Part shown: positions 17,020-24,431 of the stretch, piece by piece | Layout of the letters: the number at the start of each line of letters is the position of its first letter | Position numbering within the stretch: position 1 is the first letter of the stretch | Assembly (NCBI GenBank): GCA_938023085.1 | Contig: CALHDP010000140.1 | Coordinates: 1 to 43,158 of the forward strand | Length of the DNA: 43,158 nucleotides | From: an uncultured Collinsella sp. | GTDB lineage: Bacteria; Actinomycetota; Coriobacteriia; Coriobacteriales; Coriobacteriaceae | Direction: 5' to 3' | Translations under genes and position numbers: made by a program | Notes under the pieces: generated by a model | What the model was told of the DNA's origin: nothing | Seen by the model: only the letters and a program-made list of their open reading frames with translations | The model's database searches: none

Positions 17020-17185
17020 CGAATGCACCAACAGATTGTTCTGCGCGCTAGCACGTCGGGCAACGGAGCAGCACGGGCCCTCCGGTCATGCGCACCGCTC
17101 ACGCCCGCGATGTCGCTGAGAGAGCTATCCACGCTTAGGGCTCCAACCAAGCAAGTCGCCCGCGCTCAGCAGATCCCTAAGCGAG

Positions 17186-17734
17186 CTACTCGCACTCAGG
17201 AGCCATAGCCTGCTCCAAGAGCTCGGCATGCTCCTCCTCGAAAACCGTCCCCACAGGGAAGGCGCGACGGAAGACGAAGTGGGAAATCGGACCGGCTACC
17301 AAAAGGTTCCACGGCAGCGCCATCACAAAATTATGCGGGATGTTGATCATCCAGATCGCGGGCACGGAATACAGGTTCGCAAGGATGCCGCCGGGCATGT
17401 GCGTCAGACCCTCGCAGGCACCGTACAGCGACATGATGATAACCATGGGAACGACCATGCAGGAGCTGACGGCGAGCGTCATGGCAAGCGGCGAGCTCTT
17501 GCCCGGCGTGACCAAGTACTTAAAGGCGAAACCCTTGGCGAGCGGGCTGGCGACGAACCAGTCGCAGCACATGGCAAAAATGTAGGCAACGGGGAAGCCG
17601 AGCCACGCAGCGGCAACGACCTCGCCGTTGATGGCCCCGTGCTGCAGGGCAACGTTGTAGATGCTCATCCAGAGCACCATGCAAAAGCACATGATAAAGG
17701 TGAACAGCAGGCTCTCTCGTTTGTTGATAGGCAT
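17186..17734 (-). CDS. DUF2798 membrane protein
   Basis: This 182-residue protein is an integral membrane protein with four hydrophobic segments, near residues 8-27, 40-58, 82-104 and 122-146, and a polar C-terminal tail (FEEEHAELLEQAMAPECE). The pattern and motifs (INKRESLLFTFIMCFCMV; PWNLLVAGPISHFVFR) match the uncharacterised DUF2798 family, which is common in gut anaerobes. No catalytic or transport residue can be named. I use the ATG at 17734 (MPINKRES); the frame opens 20 codons earlier but reads through a basic, hairpin-adjacent leader. A strong terminator-like hairpin lies 50 bp upstream, so it may be attenuated. Confidence 0.75.
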   Translation of the reverse strand: MPINKRESLLFTFIMCFCMVLWMSIYNVALQHGAINGEVVAAAWLGFPVAYIFAMCCDWFVASPLAKGFAFKYLVTPGKSSPLAMTLAVSSCMVVPMVIIMSLYGACEGLTHMPGGILANLYSVPAIWMINIPHNFVMALPWNLLVAGPISHFVFRRAFPVGTVFEEEHAELLEQAMAPECE

Positions 17735-17776
17735 GAAGGGCAGATTCCTTTCTGTGTTACGCCGCGGCACCACGCA

Positions 17777-17830
17777 ACAAAAACGGGCGGGCAAGATGGA
17801 GCTGTTGGGACTTCATCTCGCCCGCCCGTG
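17777..17830 (-). terminator. Terminator or attenuator hairpin before the DUF2798 gene
   Basis: ACGGGCGGGC (17784-17793) pairs with GCCCGCCCGT (17821-17830), and AGATG (17795-17799) with CATCT (17815-17819). The minus strand continues into TTTTG. Only about 40 bp separate it from the DUF2798 start. It is either the distant terminator of the thrE-like gene or an attenuator in the DUF2798 leader. Confidence 0.65.
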
Positions 17831-17942
17831 TTACGCGCGTCTGCGACTACTTATGTGGTGGAACTACCCTAACACGAACGGCGCGCGCTTCGTAAGCGTT
17901 GAGTTTGTGGAGATGCAGGGCACCAAAACCCCCGACCCCATA

Positions 17943-18009
17943 AGTTGCGGTGGAATACGGACTGTTTTGACCCTTTAAGCAACAATTCAGTCCCTATTTC
18001 ACCGCAACT
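17943..18009. repeat. 67-bp imperfect palindrome after the thrE-like gene
   Basis: AGTTGCGGTG (17943-17952) and CACCGCAACT (18000-18009) are perfect inverted arms. Pairing continues inward with few mismatches through GGACTG / CAGTCC, giving about 24 paired positions per arm. It directly neighbours the CCTGTCCC-loop hairpin at 18013-18045. A mobile or REP-like origin is possible; no coding potential is seen in 17735-18045. Confidence 0.6.
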
Positions 18010-18012
18010 CAT

Positions 18013-18045
18013 TTGGTGCAAAGTAACCTGTCCCCCTTGTACCAA
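18013..18045. repeat. Variable-stem hairpin with CCTGTCCC loop, copy 1
   Basis: TTGGTGCAA (18013-18021) pairs with TTGTACCAA (18037-18045), with one G-T wobble, around the loop AGTAACCTGTCCCCC. The hairpin touches the stop codon of the thrE-like gene (18046). The loop resembles those at 19721-19751 and 25631-25667, while the stem is unrelated to theirs. Confidence 0.65.
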
Positions 18046-19614
18046 TTAGCTGGTGTGGCGCCAGCGAGGGTCGGTGAGCGTACGCGCCACACCCAGTCCA
18101 ACGGGCAGAAACGCTACGATGAGCACTGCGCGCACAAACCAGCCGAGCATATTGACCGTGTCGAAGGTGCACATGTAGTACATCGAGCGATACAGATACA
18201 AGCCCGGCACCATAATGACAATCGAAGGCACCGTGAGGGCGATGCGCGGGTAGGTGAGCTTGACTTCAGCCAAGCTTGCGAGCAGCCCCGATACCAGCGC
18301 GCCGATAAACGCTGCTGCCTCGGGAGGCATTCCCGTGCTGAGGCCCAGGAAGGGAATCATCGTCGGCGCATCGACAAGGGTCAGACGCAGGGTATTGGAC
18401 ACGGCGCCGATCAACCCAGCTGCCGCGGCCATCTTTACCGGGCTGTTGAACATCACCGAGAAGCCGAATACGCCAACGAAGCTCATCACCACGCGCAGGA
18501 GCGTAAGGGCAAGCGGCGAAAGGCCCAGTGGGGCAAAGTCGTCCGGCGCCAGGCCAACACACTCGGCAACCATCCAACCTACGAGGGTCGCCATCACAAT
18601 AATCGATACGGCATATGAAAGGCGCTCGATACCGCTTCGCATGTCGAGCTTAGCGATGTCGAGGCCTGCCGTAATGAGTGGAAAGCCGGGAATCACAAAG
18701 AGCATGGCGCCGATATAGCCTTCTTGGTGCGACATTGCCCCCGGTATGACCTGGCCAAGGCCGAGCAATGCCAGCAGATACGAAACGCAAGCGAGCGCAA
18801 CGCCGGTCGTCAGCGCGCTGAACTGACCAAGGCCTTGCTTGAGAATATGGGAGCGGGCAAAGTTGCCGACACCCGCGCCCACGAACGCGCAGGCCATCTC
18901 GATAGGGCCGCCGCCGAGCAAAAAGACGAAGGCGCCGCAAGCACAGGCTGCCGCAAGGCCCTGTTGCCAGGGAGAGTAATCAGGCTTTGAGCTCTCAACG
19001 GTCCTGAGCATCTCGTGATACTCGTGTACCGTGAAGCGACGACCATAGGTCTCGATTTCCTTGAGGAAACTCTCCATCATCCAAATGCGATGGGTATTGA
19101 CTCCCGTTGTGGGCAGGCTGACAACCTCGTTAAAGCAGTGGCCATCTTCGATGCAAGTGCACTCAAACGACAGAAGACTCAGGTCGACGTGAATCGTGAC
19201 GCCGAGTACGGCAGCAACACGATTCATGGTATCGCGCACGCGCCAGGCACCTGTTCCGCTTGCCAGCATAAGCATGCCGGTGCGGCAGATGATGGATGAC
19301 TTATCGGTGAGTGGCGCATCGACGGCAAGCTCATCGCCTGCCGTCACGATCTGGTGCCAGTCAGTTTTCATATGGAGCGCGCCGGCACGAACGCCGTGGT
19401 GCATGGGGGCTCTCGAAAGCAGCGAGTCAAGGCGCGAAGGCTGTGGGGGCTCCGCTGATCCGACCTCATCCTCGTCGGGCTCTTCATCAATAAGGTCGAA
19501 AGTATCGAGCGCCGCCGGCTCGCGACGGTCGATCAATTCCTCGTCCTCATCATCAAAGTAGTTGAACTGATCGAGCATGTCCTCTTCGATTGCACGCTCG
19601 CTCGCGTCGTCCAT
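18046..19614 (-). CDS. ThrE-like threonine/serine exporter family membrane protein
   Basis: The protein (522 residues) combines the two halves of the ThrE/YjjP-YjjB family: a cytosolic DUF1212-type domain (about 80-235; LMLASGTGAWRVRDTMNRVA, then THRIWMMESFLKEIE) and about ten membrane helices (about 240-515; LGGGPIEMACAFVGAGVG, GYIGAMLFVIPGFPLITAG). ThrE of Corynebacterium exports threonine and serine; the substrate here is not proven. Residues 1-65 are highly acidic low-complexity sequence (FDDEDEELIDRRE), an unusual extension. The start is the ATG at 19614 behind GGAAGGGAG; the frame opens 15 codons earlier, across the ribosome-binding site. No partner gene adjoins it. Confidence 0.85.
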   Translation of the reverse strand: MDDASERAIEEDMLDQFNYFDDEDEELIDRREPAALDTFDLIDEEPDEDEVGSAEPPQPSRLDSLLSRAPMHHGVRAGALHMKTDWHQIVTAGDELAVDAPLTDKSSIICRTGMLMLASGTGAWRVRDTMNRVAAVLGVTIHVDLSLLSFECTCIEDGHCFNEVVSLPTTGVNTHRIWMMESFLKEIETYGRRFTVHEYHEMLRTVESSKPDYSPWQQGLAAACACGAFVFLLGGGPIEMACAFVGAGVGNFARSHILKQGLGQFSALTTGVALACVSYLLALLGLGQVIPGAMSHQEGYIGAMLFVIPGFPLITAGLDIAKLDMRSGIERLSYAVSIIVMATLVGWMVAECVGLAPDDFAPLGLSPLALTLLRVVMSFVGVFGFSVMFNSPVKMAAAAGLIGAVSNTLRLTLVDAPTMIPFLGLSTGMPPEAAAFIGALVSGLLASLAEVKLTYPRIALTVPSIVIMVPGLYLYRSMYYMCTFDTVNMLGWFVRAVLIVAFLPVGLGVARTLTDPRWRHTS

Positions 19615-19720
19615 CCCGGTGCTCCCTTCCTGTCGACTAACCCCCATCCTAGGCAGCAACGGCTAAAGGAAACATAAAAGAGACGACTGTCATGCGAGCC
19701 ATGTGCGCAATATCCGTTGG

Positions 19721-19751
19721 GTAGTCGTTTAAGAACGTCCCCAATGACTAC
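19721..19751. repeat. Variable-stem hairpin, copy 2
   Basis: GTAGTCGTT (19721-19729) pairs with AATGACTAC (19743-19751), with one wobble, around the loop TAAGAACGTCCCC. The loop resembles the CCTGTCCC loops of the other copies (CGTCCCC shared), while the stem is different. It lies in the gap between lysS and the thrE-like gene. Confidence 0.55.
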
Positions 19752-19776
19752 ATCGATGTATTGGCAACGTCAGCGA

Positions 19777-19875
19777 GCGGGCCGCATTTGAGACAAGGTG
19801 ACGTGAAACGAAAGGGCGCTGACCTTCTGGTCGCGCCCTTGAAGTTGAACGTCAGATTGTCCAAATGCGGCCCGC
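19777..19875. repeat. 99-bp palindromic element downstream of lysS
   Basis: GCGGGCCGCATTTG (19777-19790) matches the reverse complement of CAAATGCGGCCCGC (19862-19875). The arms stay largely complementary through TGACGT/ACGTCA to an inner perfect stem AAGGGCGC / GCGCCCTT and a GACC-TTCT-GGTC tip. It is therefore one long hairpin, with internal mismatches only in the middle. It may terminate lysS transcripts, but its size and symmetry suggest a repeat family. Confidence 0.7.
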
Positions 19876-19888
19876 GCAGCGTCGAGCC

Positions 19889-19915
19889 GTTACGCGGTTC
19901 GTAGAACCGCGTAAC
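19889..19915. repeat. GTTACGCGG palindrome, copy 1 (after lysS)
   Basis: GTTACGCGGTT (19889-19899) and AACCGCGTAAC (19905-19915) form an 11-bp perfect hairpin with loop CGTAG, 3 bp after the lysS stop. Almost the same palindrome follows dtd at 24404-24431. Confidence 0.75.
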
Positions 19916-19918
19916 AAG

Positions 19919-21883
19919 TTAGTACATCTTTGCGCCGGCGGGGATGGAGGCGTCGAGCTGGATCAGGTTGAGACGCTCCTCGCCCTCCTCCTCGTGGACA
20001 GCGCTGATCAGCATGCCGCAGCTGGGAATACCCATCATCTTGCGCGGAGGCAGGTTGGTGATGGCGAGCAAGGTCTTGCCGACCAGGTCCTCGGGCTCGT
20101 AATAAGCGTGAATACCGGAGAGGATAGTGCGGTCGGTACCGGTACCGTCGTCGAGCGTAAAGTTCAGCAGCTTCTTGGACTTCTTGACGGCCTCGCATGC
20201 CTTGACCTTCACAGCGCGGAAATCGCTCTTGGAGAAGGTATCAAAGTCGACGAACTCCTCAAACAGCGGCTCAACGGCGATCTTGGAGTAATCGAGCGTG
20301 GGCTTAAGCGACGTAACGAATGGGCTCGCGGCGTTGCCGGCCTCGGCAGCCTTGGCGGCAGCGGCACCGGACTGGAAACCCTTCTCGGGCTTCATGTGCG
20401 GGAACAGCAGGACGTCGCGGATAGAAGCCTGGTTAGTAAGCAGCATGACCACGCGGTCGATACCAATGCCAATGCCGCCCGCGGGAGGCATACCGTACTC
20501 GAGGGCGCGCACGTAGTCCTCGTCATACTCCATAGCCTCATCGTCGCCGCCGGCCTTCTCGGCCATCTGGGCAGCAAAGCGCTCAGCCTGGTCAACCGGG
20601 TCGTTGAGCTCGGAGAATGCGTTGGCGTACTCGTGGCCGGCGATGACCAGCTCAAAGCGGTGGGTCAAACGCGGGTCGTCCTCAAAACGCTTGGCGAGCG
20701 GGCTGACCTCGATGGGGTAATCGCACACGAACGTGGGGTTGACGATGGTGTCCTCGCCCAGCTCATCGTAAATCTCGGCGATGATCTTGCCGGCAGTCCA
20801 CTCGGGCTTGATCTCCAGGCCCTTCTTGCGCGCGGCGGCAGCAAGCTCCTCGACCGGCGTGTCGATGGTGACCTGCTTGCCGAGCACGTCGGAGACGATG
20901 TCGGTCATGGGACGGCTGGCCCACTCACCAGAAAGGTCGATGGTCTGGCCCTGGTACTCGATGACCTCGGGGTTGCCGATGGCCTTGTTGGCAGCCTTGA
21001 TGACACCTTGGGCGAGTGCCTTCATGCCCTCGAGGTCGGAGAAGGCACGGTAGGCCTCCATCGTGGTGAACTCGGGGTTGTGGGTAAGGTCCATGCCCTC
21101 GTTACGGAAGATGCGGCCGATCTCGAACACGCGCTCAAAACCACCGACGATGCAGCGCTTGAGGTGCAGCTCGGTGGCAATACGCAGGTAGCACTCCTGA
21201 TCGAGCGCGTTGAAGTGGGTAATGAACGGCTTGGCAGTAGCGCCGCCTTGGATGGTCTGCAGGATGGGGGTCTCGACCTCCATGTAGCCGTCGGACTCCA
21301 TAAAGCGACGGAAGGTGGAGAGAATCTGCGAACGCTTACGGAAGGTCTCGCGAACGTCGTCGTTGGCGATCAGGTCGACATAGCGCTGGCGATAGCGGGT
21401 CTCCTTGTCGGAAAGACCGTGGAACTTCTCGGGCAGCGGACGAACGGCCTTGGCAAGCAGGGTCGCGCTCTTAGGGGCAACGGAAAGCTGGCCGCGCTGG
21501 GTGCGCACGACCACGCCGGTCACGCCCAGGATGTCGCCCAGGTCGAGGGCCTTGAGCGTACTCCAGGCAGCCTCGTCCATGTCGTTGATGCGGCAGAACA
21601 GCTGAATCTCGGCAGTCGCATCGCGCACGACGATGAACATGATCTTGCCCTGACCGCGCTTGGCGACCACACGGCCAGCGATCTTCACGATGTCCTCGGT
21701 GTCCTCGCCATCGGCAAGCTCGGCGTACTTAGCCTCGATATCGGCGACGTAGTCCTCAAGCTCAGAGTGCTCGGGATAGGGGTTCTGGCCCGCCTCGAAC
21801 AGGGCGGCGCGCTTGGCCAGGCGGGTGGCGCGCTCGTCGTTGAGCGTCGATGCCTGATCGGCGGCGTTCTGGTTCTCTGCCAT
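19919..21883 (-). CDS. lysS: Lysyl-tRNA synthetase with C-terminal tRNA-binding domain
   Basis: This class II enzyme charges tRNA-Lys. The N-terminal OB fold (about 55-150) precedes the catalytic core with motif 2 (FEIGRIFRNEGMD near 260) and motif 3 (GMPPAGGIGIGIDR near 470). A normal bacterial LysS ends near residue 500. This one is 654 residues long because an Ala-rich linker joins a further domain from about residue 540: DFRAVKVKACEAVKKSKKLL, LSGIHAYYEPEDLVGK, NLPPRKMMGIPSCGML. That is the EMAPII/Trbp111-type tRNA-binding fold found at the end of MetRS and PheRS-beta. It should raise affinity for tRNA. The ATG at 21883 follows AGGAG. greA lies upstream, with a terminator-like hairpin between. 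Confidence 0.95.
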   Translation of the reverse strand: MAENQNAADQASTLNDERATRLAKRAALFEAGQNPYPEHSELEDYVADIEAKYAELADGEDTEDIVKIAGRVVAKRGQGKIMFIVVRDATAEIQLFCRINDMDEAAWSTLKALDLGDILGVTGVVVRTQRGQLSVAPKSATLLAKAVRPLPEKFHGLSDKETRYRQRYVDLIANDDVRETFRKRSQILSTFRRFMESDGYMEVETPILQTIQGGATAKPFITHFNALDQECYLRIATELHLKRCIVGGFERVFEIGRIFRNEGMDLTHNPEFTTMEAYRAFSDLEGMKALAQGVIKAANKAIGNPEVIEYQGQTIDLSGEWASRPMTDIVSDVLGKQVTIDTPVEELAAAARKKGLEIKPEWTAGKIIAEIYDELGEDTIVNPTFVCDYPIEVSPLAKRFEDDPRLTHRFELVIAGHEYANAFSELNDPVDQAERFAAQMAEKAGGDDEAMEYDEDYVRALEYGMPPAGGIGIGIDRVVMLLTNQASIRDVLLFPHMKPEKGFQSGAAAAKAAEAGNAASPFVTSLKPTLDYSKIAVEPLFEEFVDFDTFSKSDFRAVKVKACEAVKKSKKLLNFTLDDGTGTDRTILSGIHAYYEPEDLVGKTLLAITNLPPRKMMGIPSCGMLISAVHEEEGEERLNLIQLDASIPAGAKMY

Positions 21884-21901
21884 AAGTTAGCTCCTCAAAC
21901 T

Positions 21902-21934
21902 AAAACGCTCCCCAGGATTCGGTCCCAGGGAGCG
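21902..21934 (-). terminator. Terminator/attenuator between greA and lysS
   Basis: CGCTCCC (21906-21912) pairs with GGGAGCG (21928-21934), with further partial pairing inside. The minus strand continues into TTTT. It lies only about 20 bp before the lysS start, so some greA readthrough must pass it or lysS must have its own start within the remaining gap. Confidence 0.75.
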
Positions 21935-21962
21935 AAAACATACCTTTACGCGGGACCGTGGT

Positions 21963-22433
21963 CTAGCGTGCGATCTTGGCGATGGTGTAGACGCGAGTCT
22001 TGCCGGAAGGCGTAACGACCTCGACGGAATCGCCCTCGCCGTGGCCGATGATGGCGTGACCGACCGGAGACTCGTTGGAGATCTTGTGCTCGAGCGAGTT
22101 GGTCTCGGTGGTACCGACAAGCGTGACCTCCATGACCTCACCGTTGGGGTCAATCAACGAAACGGTGGAACCGATGGAGACGGTCAGGTCGCCCGTGGTG
22201 GCAGCAACCTGAGCGTTGGCGAGGATGGCCTGGATCTCGGCAATACGAGCGGCGTTCTGGGCCTGCTTGTCCTTAGCGGCGTCATACTCGGAGTTCTCCG
22301 AAAGGTCGCCGAACGCGCGGGCTTCCTTGATGTCCTCGACGATCTCCTTGGCGTAATCGCCCTCACGCCAAGCGAGCTCCTCGACGAGCTTCTGGCGGCC
22401 CTCAGCGGTCAGTACGATCTGGCTTGCGTCCAT
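21963..22433 (-). CDS. greA: Transcription elongation factor GreA
   Basis: GreA enters the secondary channel of RNA polymerase and helps it cut back-tracked RNA. The 156-residue protein has the usual N-terminal coiled coil (about 1-75), with the acidic tip in FGDLSENSEYDAAKDKQ near residue 45, followed by the globular FKBP-like domain (VSLIDPNGEV; ESPVGHAIIGHGEGD). Length matches the family. The start is the ATG at 22433 (MDASQIVLTAEG) behind GGGGAG rather than 11 codons upstream. Coupling of greA and lysS is widespread in Firmicutes and Actinobacteria (known). Confidence 0.96.
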   Translation of the reverse strand: MDASQIVLTAEGRQKLVEELAWREGDYAKEIVEDIKEARAFGDLSENSEYDAAKDKQAQNAARIAEIQAILANAQVAATTGDLTVSIGSTVSLIDPNGEVMEVTLVGTTETNSLEHKISNESPVGHAIIGHGEGDSVEVVTPSGKTRVYTIAKIAR

Positions 22434-22480
22434 ACGGATATCTCCCCAACTCTGATCAACAATCAACTGTCAACAAAACG

Positions 22481-22513
22481 AAAAAGACCGGCTAGCCTGC
22501 GGGCAAGCCGGTC
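22481..22513 (-). terminator. Intrinsic terminator of tatA
   Basis: GACCGGCTAGCC (22486-22497) pairs with GGCAAGCCGGTC (22502-22513) with one internal mismatch. On the minus strand it is followed by TTTTTCGTTTTG. It separates tatA from greA. Confidence 0.85.
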
Positions 22514-22538
22514 AGGTGCTCACCCCAAAGGGATGGGA

Positions 22539-22814
22539 CTACTCTGCGTCCGCGTCGCTGTCCTCTGCCTGCTTCTTCTTGGCAGCAGCGAGCTTGGCCT
22601 CGAGCTCAGCGATCTCCTTGTCCTCCTCAGACTGCTCGACCACGACCTCCTCGGCCTGCTTGGTCTCGGCCTTATCGTCGCCCTCCATACCCTCACGGAT
22701 ATTCTTGACGGTAGAGCCGAGGGACTTGCCGAGCTTCGGCAGGTTCTTGGGCCCGAAGATAATCAGGACAACGACGAGAATAATGATGAGCTCAGGAGCC
22801 CTCAGTCCAAACAT
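22539..22814 (-). CDS. tatA: Sec-independent translocase subunit TatA
   Basis: TatA oligomerises to form the protein-conducting element that exports folded proteins with twin-arginine signals. The 91-residue protein shows one N-terminal membrane helix (PELIIILVVVLIIFGP, about residues 7-22), the FGPKNLP hinge and an amphipathic helix (KLGKSLGSTVKNIREGM). A charged tail rich in Glu and Lys follows. No tatC is in the window. The ATG at 22814 follows GGAGG. The frame stays open upstream only because it crosses the tRNA-Pro gene. Confidence 0.93.
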   Translation of the reverse strand: MFGLRAPELIIILVVVLIIFGPKNLPKLGKSLGSTVKNIREGMEGDDKAETKQAEEVVVEQSEEDKEIAELEAKLAAAKKKQAEDSDADAE

Positions 22815-22887
22815 GTAGACCTCCACAATACAGCGAGACAAGCTCGAATGAGTATACCGCGGGTATCGCGGTATCACAACACTAGCT

Positions 22888-22915
22888 AAAAAAAGGGACC
22901 GCAAGAAGCGGTCCC
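22888..22915 (-). terminator. Terminator after tRNA-Pro
   Basis: GGGACCGC (22895-22902) pairs with GCGGTCCC (22908-22915) and, on the minus strand, is followed by seven T residues. It ends the tRNA-Pro transcript before tatA. Confidence 0.88.
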
Positions 22916-22926
22916 TCCTCATGCTC

Positions 22927-23003
22927 TGGTCGGGTTGACTGGATTTGAACCAGCGACCCCTGCGTCCCGAACGCAGTGCTCTACCAAACTGAGCCACAAC
23001 CCG
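22927..23003 (-). tRNA. tRNA-Pro (anticodon CGG)
   Basis: The minus strand folds into a complete cloverleaf. The acceptor CGGGTTG pairs with CAACCCG, the anticodon stem CTGCG/CGCAG carries the loop TTCGGGA (anticodon CGG, reading CCG), and the T-loop is GGTTCAAATCC. The discriminator A is followed by an encoded CCA at 22927-22929. It lies 49 bp after the ispE stop on the same strand. Confidence 0.95.
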
Positions 23004-23052
23004 TTAGCTCGACTATAGTAACAAAGATTTTCGCCGCGTGCTAGAGAAATTT

Positions 23053-23949
23053 TTATTTCTTTGAAGCGTCGATTTGAACCGTGTTGGGAATAAGCTCAGT
23101 CGCGCAGGCCCACCAGCCATTTTGCTGGGCAGCATCGGCAAGCCTTTCGGCCGTGGCGGCGGTGCCACAAATGGCAAACGAACAGGCGCCCGATCCGCAC
23201 ACATCTACAGCAACGGTGCCGTCCTGTTTACGCAGCCAATCGAGAACCGTTTGAATCTGCGGCTCCATCTGTGCGGAAATGACACCTAGGTTGTTATGGA
23301 TGAGCACATATGCCGTCTCGGCATCACCAGCACGCAATGCAGAAGCTATCGCGCCGGGCTTGCCCGCAGGCACCGGAGCCTCGTCAAAACGTCGATAGGC
23401 TTCAATTGTCGAAACGCTTGCCTCGCGCGGCTTAACCAGTACGACGGGCGTCGCGAGCAGCGCGGGGTACTCAGTTGCCAGCACGTCTCCCCCACCTACG
23501 TAAAACGCAGGGCTCGCATGCAAAAAGAACGGGACGTCGGCACCAATGCCCCGCGCAATATCGTCGAGCGCTGGGTCGGTGCGATCAATGCCCCAGAGCT
23601 CCGCCAAGGCGACAATGACCGCGGCCGCATCCGTCGAGGGGCCGCCCAAGCCGGCGCACAATGGAATGCGCTTCTCAATCGTCACGCAGATGTTTGCCTC
23701 GCGACCATAATGCTCGGCCATAGCAACCGCAGCCCGATACGCCGTATTCTTTTGCATGGGAAAATCTGATGCCGGAACCGTCTGGACGGTCAGCGCCTGC
23801 GCCGGCGTGACCGTCACGGTATCGGAAAGACCGACAGCCGCCATCAGGGAATCGACCCTGTGGTAGCCGCGGTCATCGCGCTCGGTATGAACCCCCAGGT
23901 AGAGGTTAATCTTTGCCGGCGCGGAAAGAGTCAGGGACCGATCGGTCAC
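23053..23949 (-). CDS. ispE: 4-diphosphocytidyl-2-C-methyl-D-erythritol kinase
   Basis: IspE phosphorylates CDP-ME between the IspD and IspF steps of the MEP pathway. The 298-residue GHMP kinase has the N-terminal SAPAKINLYLGV motif, the ATP loop PLCAGLGGPSTDAAA near residue 95, and a C-terminal GHMP motif (VDVCGSGACSFAICG near 248). The Asp following the P-loop Ser-Thr is present. Translation starts with GTG at 23949 behind AGGAG, only 2 bp after the veg stop. The veg/ispE neighbourhood matches Bacillus. Confidence 0.95.
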   Translation of the reverse strand: MTDRSLTLSAPAKINLYLGVHTERDDRGYHRVDSLMAAVGLSDTVTVTPAQALTVQTVPASDFPMQKNTAYRAAVAMAEHYGREANICVTIEKRIPLCAGLGGPSTDAAAVIVALAELWGIDRTDPALDDIARGIGADVPFFLHASPAFYVGGGDVLATEYPALLATPVVLVKPREASVSTIEAYRRFDEAPVPAGKPGAIASALRAGDAETAYVLIHNNLGVISAQMEPQIQTVLDWLRKQDGTVAVDVCGSGACSFAICGTAATAERLADAAQQNGWWACATELIPNTVQIDASKK

Positions 23950-23951
23950 CG

Positions 23952-24248
23952 TTAATGCTCCTCGAGCTGATTGCCGAGCGGGGTAAAGATGTGCTCGCCG
24001 CTCTCGGGGTCGAACAGCTCGACCTGACCGGTGAGCACATCGATATACTGGTAGGACTGACGCGACTTGCGGCCACGACGCTCGTCGACCTCGACAATGA
24101 AGACGGCCGGGTGGACGCTCTTGATGGTGCCCATGCGCTCGACGACGCGGGTACGGCCCATGTTGGCCTTAACCTTGACGCGATCGCCCACCATATCGGT
24201 CAGCTTCTCGTGGATGTCGTCGACGTGATTGACTTCCATCTCTTCCAT
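23952..24248 (-). CDS. veg: Veg-family protein
   Basis: The 98-residue protein matches the small Veg family (DUF1021). It has the GDRVKVKANMGRTRVVERMGTI-type core, split here as VKVKANMGRTR and VVERMGTIKSVHPAVFIVEVDE, then RQSYQYIDVLTGQVELFDP. Bacillus Veg is about 86 residues and is linked to biofilm gene expression; the biochemical role is unsettled. I use the ATG at 24248 behind GGAGG (8-nt spacing); an ATG nine bases later is also possible. Its stop is 2 bp before the ispE GTG, so the two are one operon. Confidence 0.88.
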   Translation of the reverse strand: MEEMEVNHVDDIHEKLTDMVGDRVKVKANMGRTRVVERMGTIKSVHPAVFIVEVDERRGRKSRQSYQYIDVLTGQVELFDPESGEHIFTPLGNQLEEH

Positions 24249-24272
24249 GAACAGGGCCTCCAGAAGGTGCAA

Positions 24273-24403
24273 TTCAAAAAGGGGATAATACCCCTAAGAT
24301 AGACAAAACTCTAATACTATAGCACCCTGTTGTGGCCATACGCAAGTAGCTAAATAAGCCCCGTCCCAAATACGTACCAGACGACAACCTCGCATGACCA
24401 GTT
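24273..24403. other. Promoter region upstream of veg-ispE
   Basis: This AT-richer gap between dtd and veg includes TATAGTAT and TATTAT segments on the minus strand, so a veg promoter is likely here. I cannot fix a -35/-10 pair with normal spacing. CCCCGTCCC at 24359-24367 resembles the loops of the variable-stem hairpins but has no matching arms. Confidence 0.35.
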
Positions 24404-24431
24404 GTTACGCGGTTTGGTAAAACCGCGTAAC
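24404..24431. repeat. GTTACGCGG palindrome, copy 2 (after dtd)
   Basis: GTTACGCGGTTT (24404-24415) and AAACCGCGTAAC (24420-24431) form a 12-bp perfect hairpin with loop GGTA that abuts the dtd stop codon (24432-24434). The core is the same as in the hairpin after lysS at 19889-19915. Confidence 0.75.

Noticed and set aside
19865..22015. Long open frame (716 codons) on the plus strand
   Set aside because: It lies exactly antisense to lysS, reads as low-complexity Leu/Gly/Val/Asp sequence, and has no family motifs. It is a product of high-GC codon use.
22815..22997. N-terminal extension of TatA
   Set aside because: These codons read through the tRNA-Pro gene and its terminator; TatA begins at the ATG with GGAGG at 22814.
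24345..24380. Further copy of the variable-stem hairpin (CCCCGTCCC)
   Set aside because: The loop-like bases are present but the flanks are not complementary. At best it is a decayed copy.
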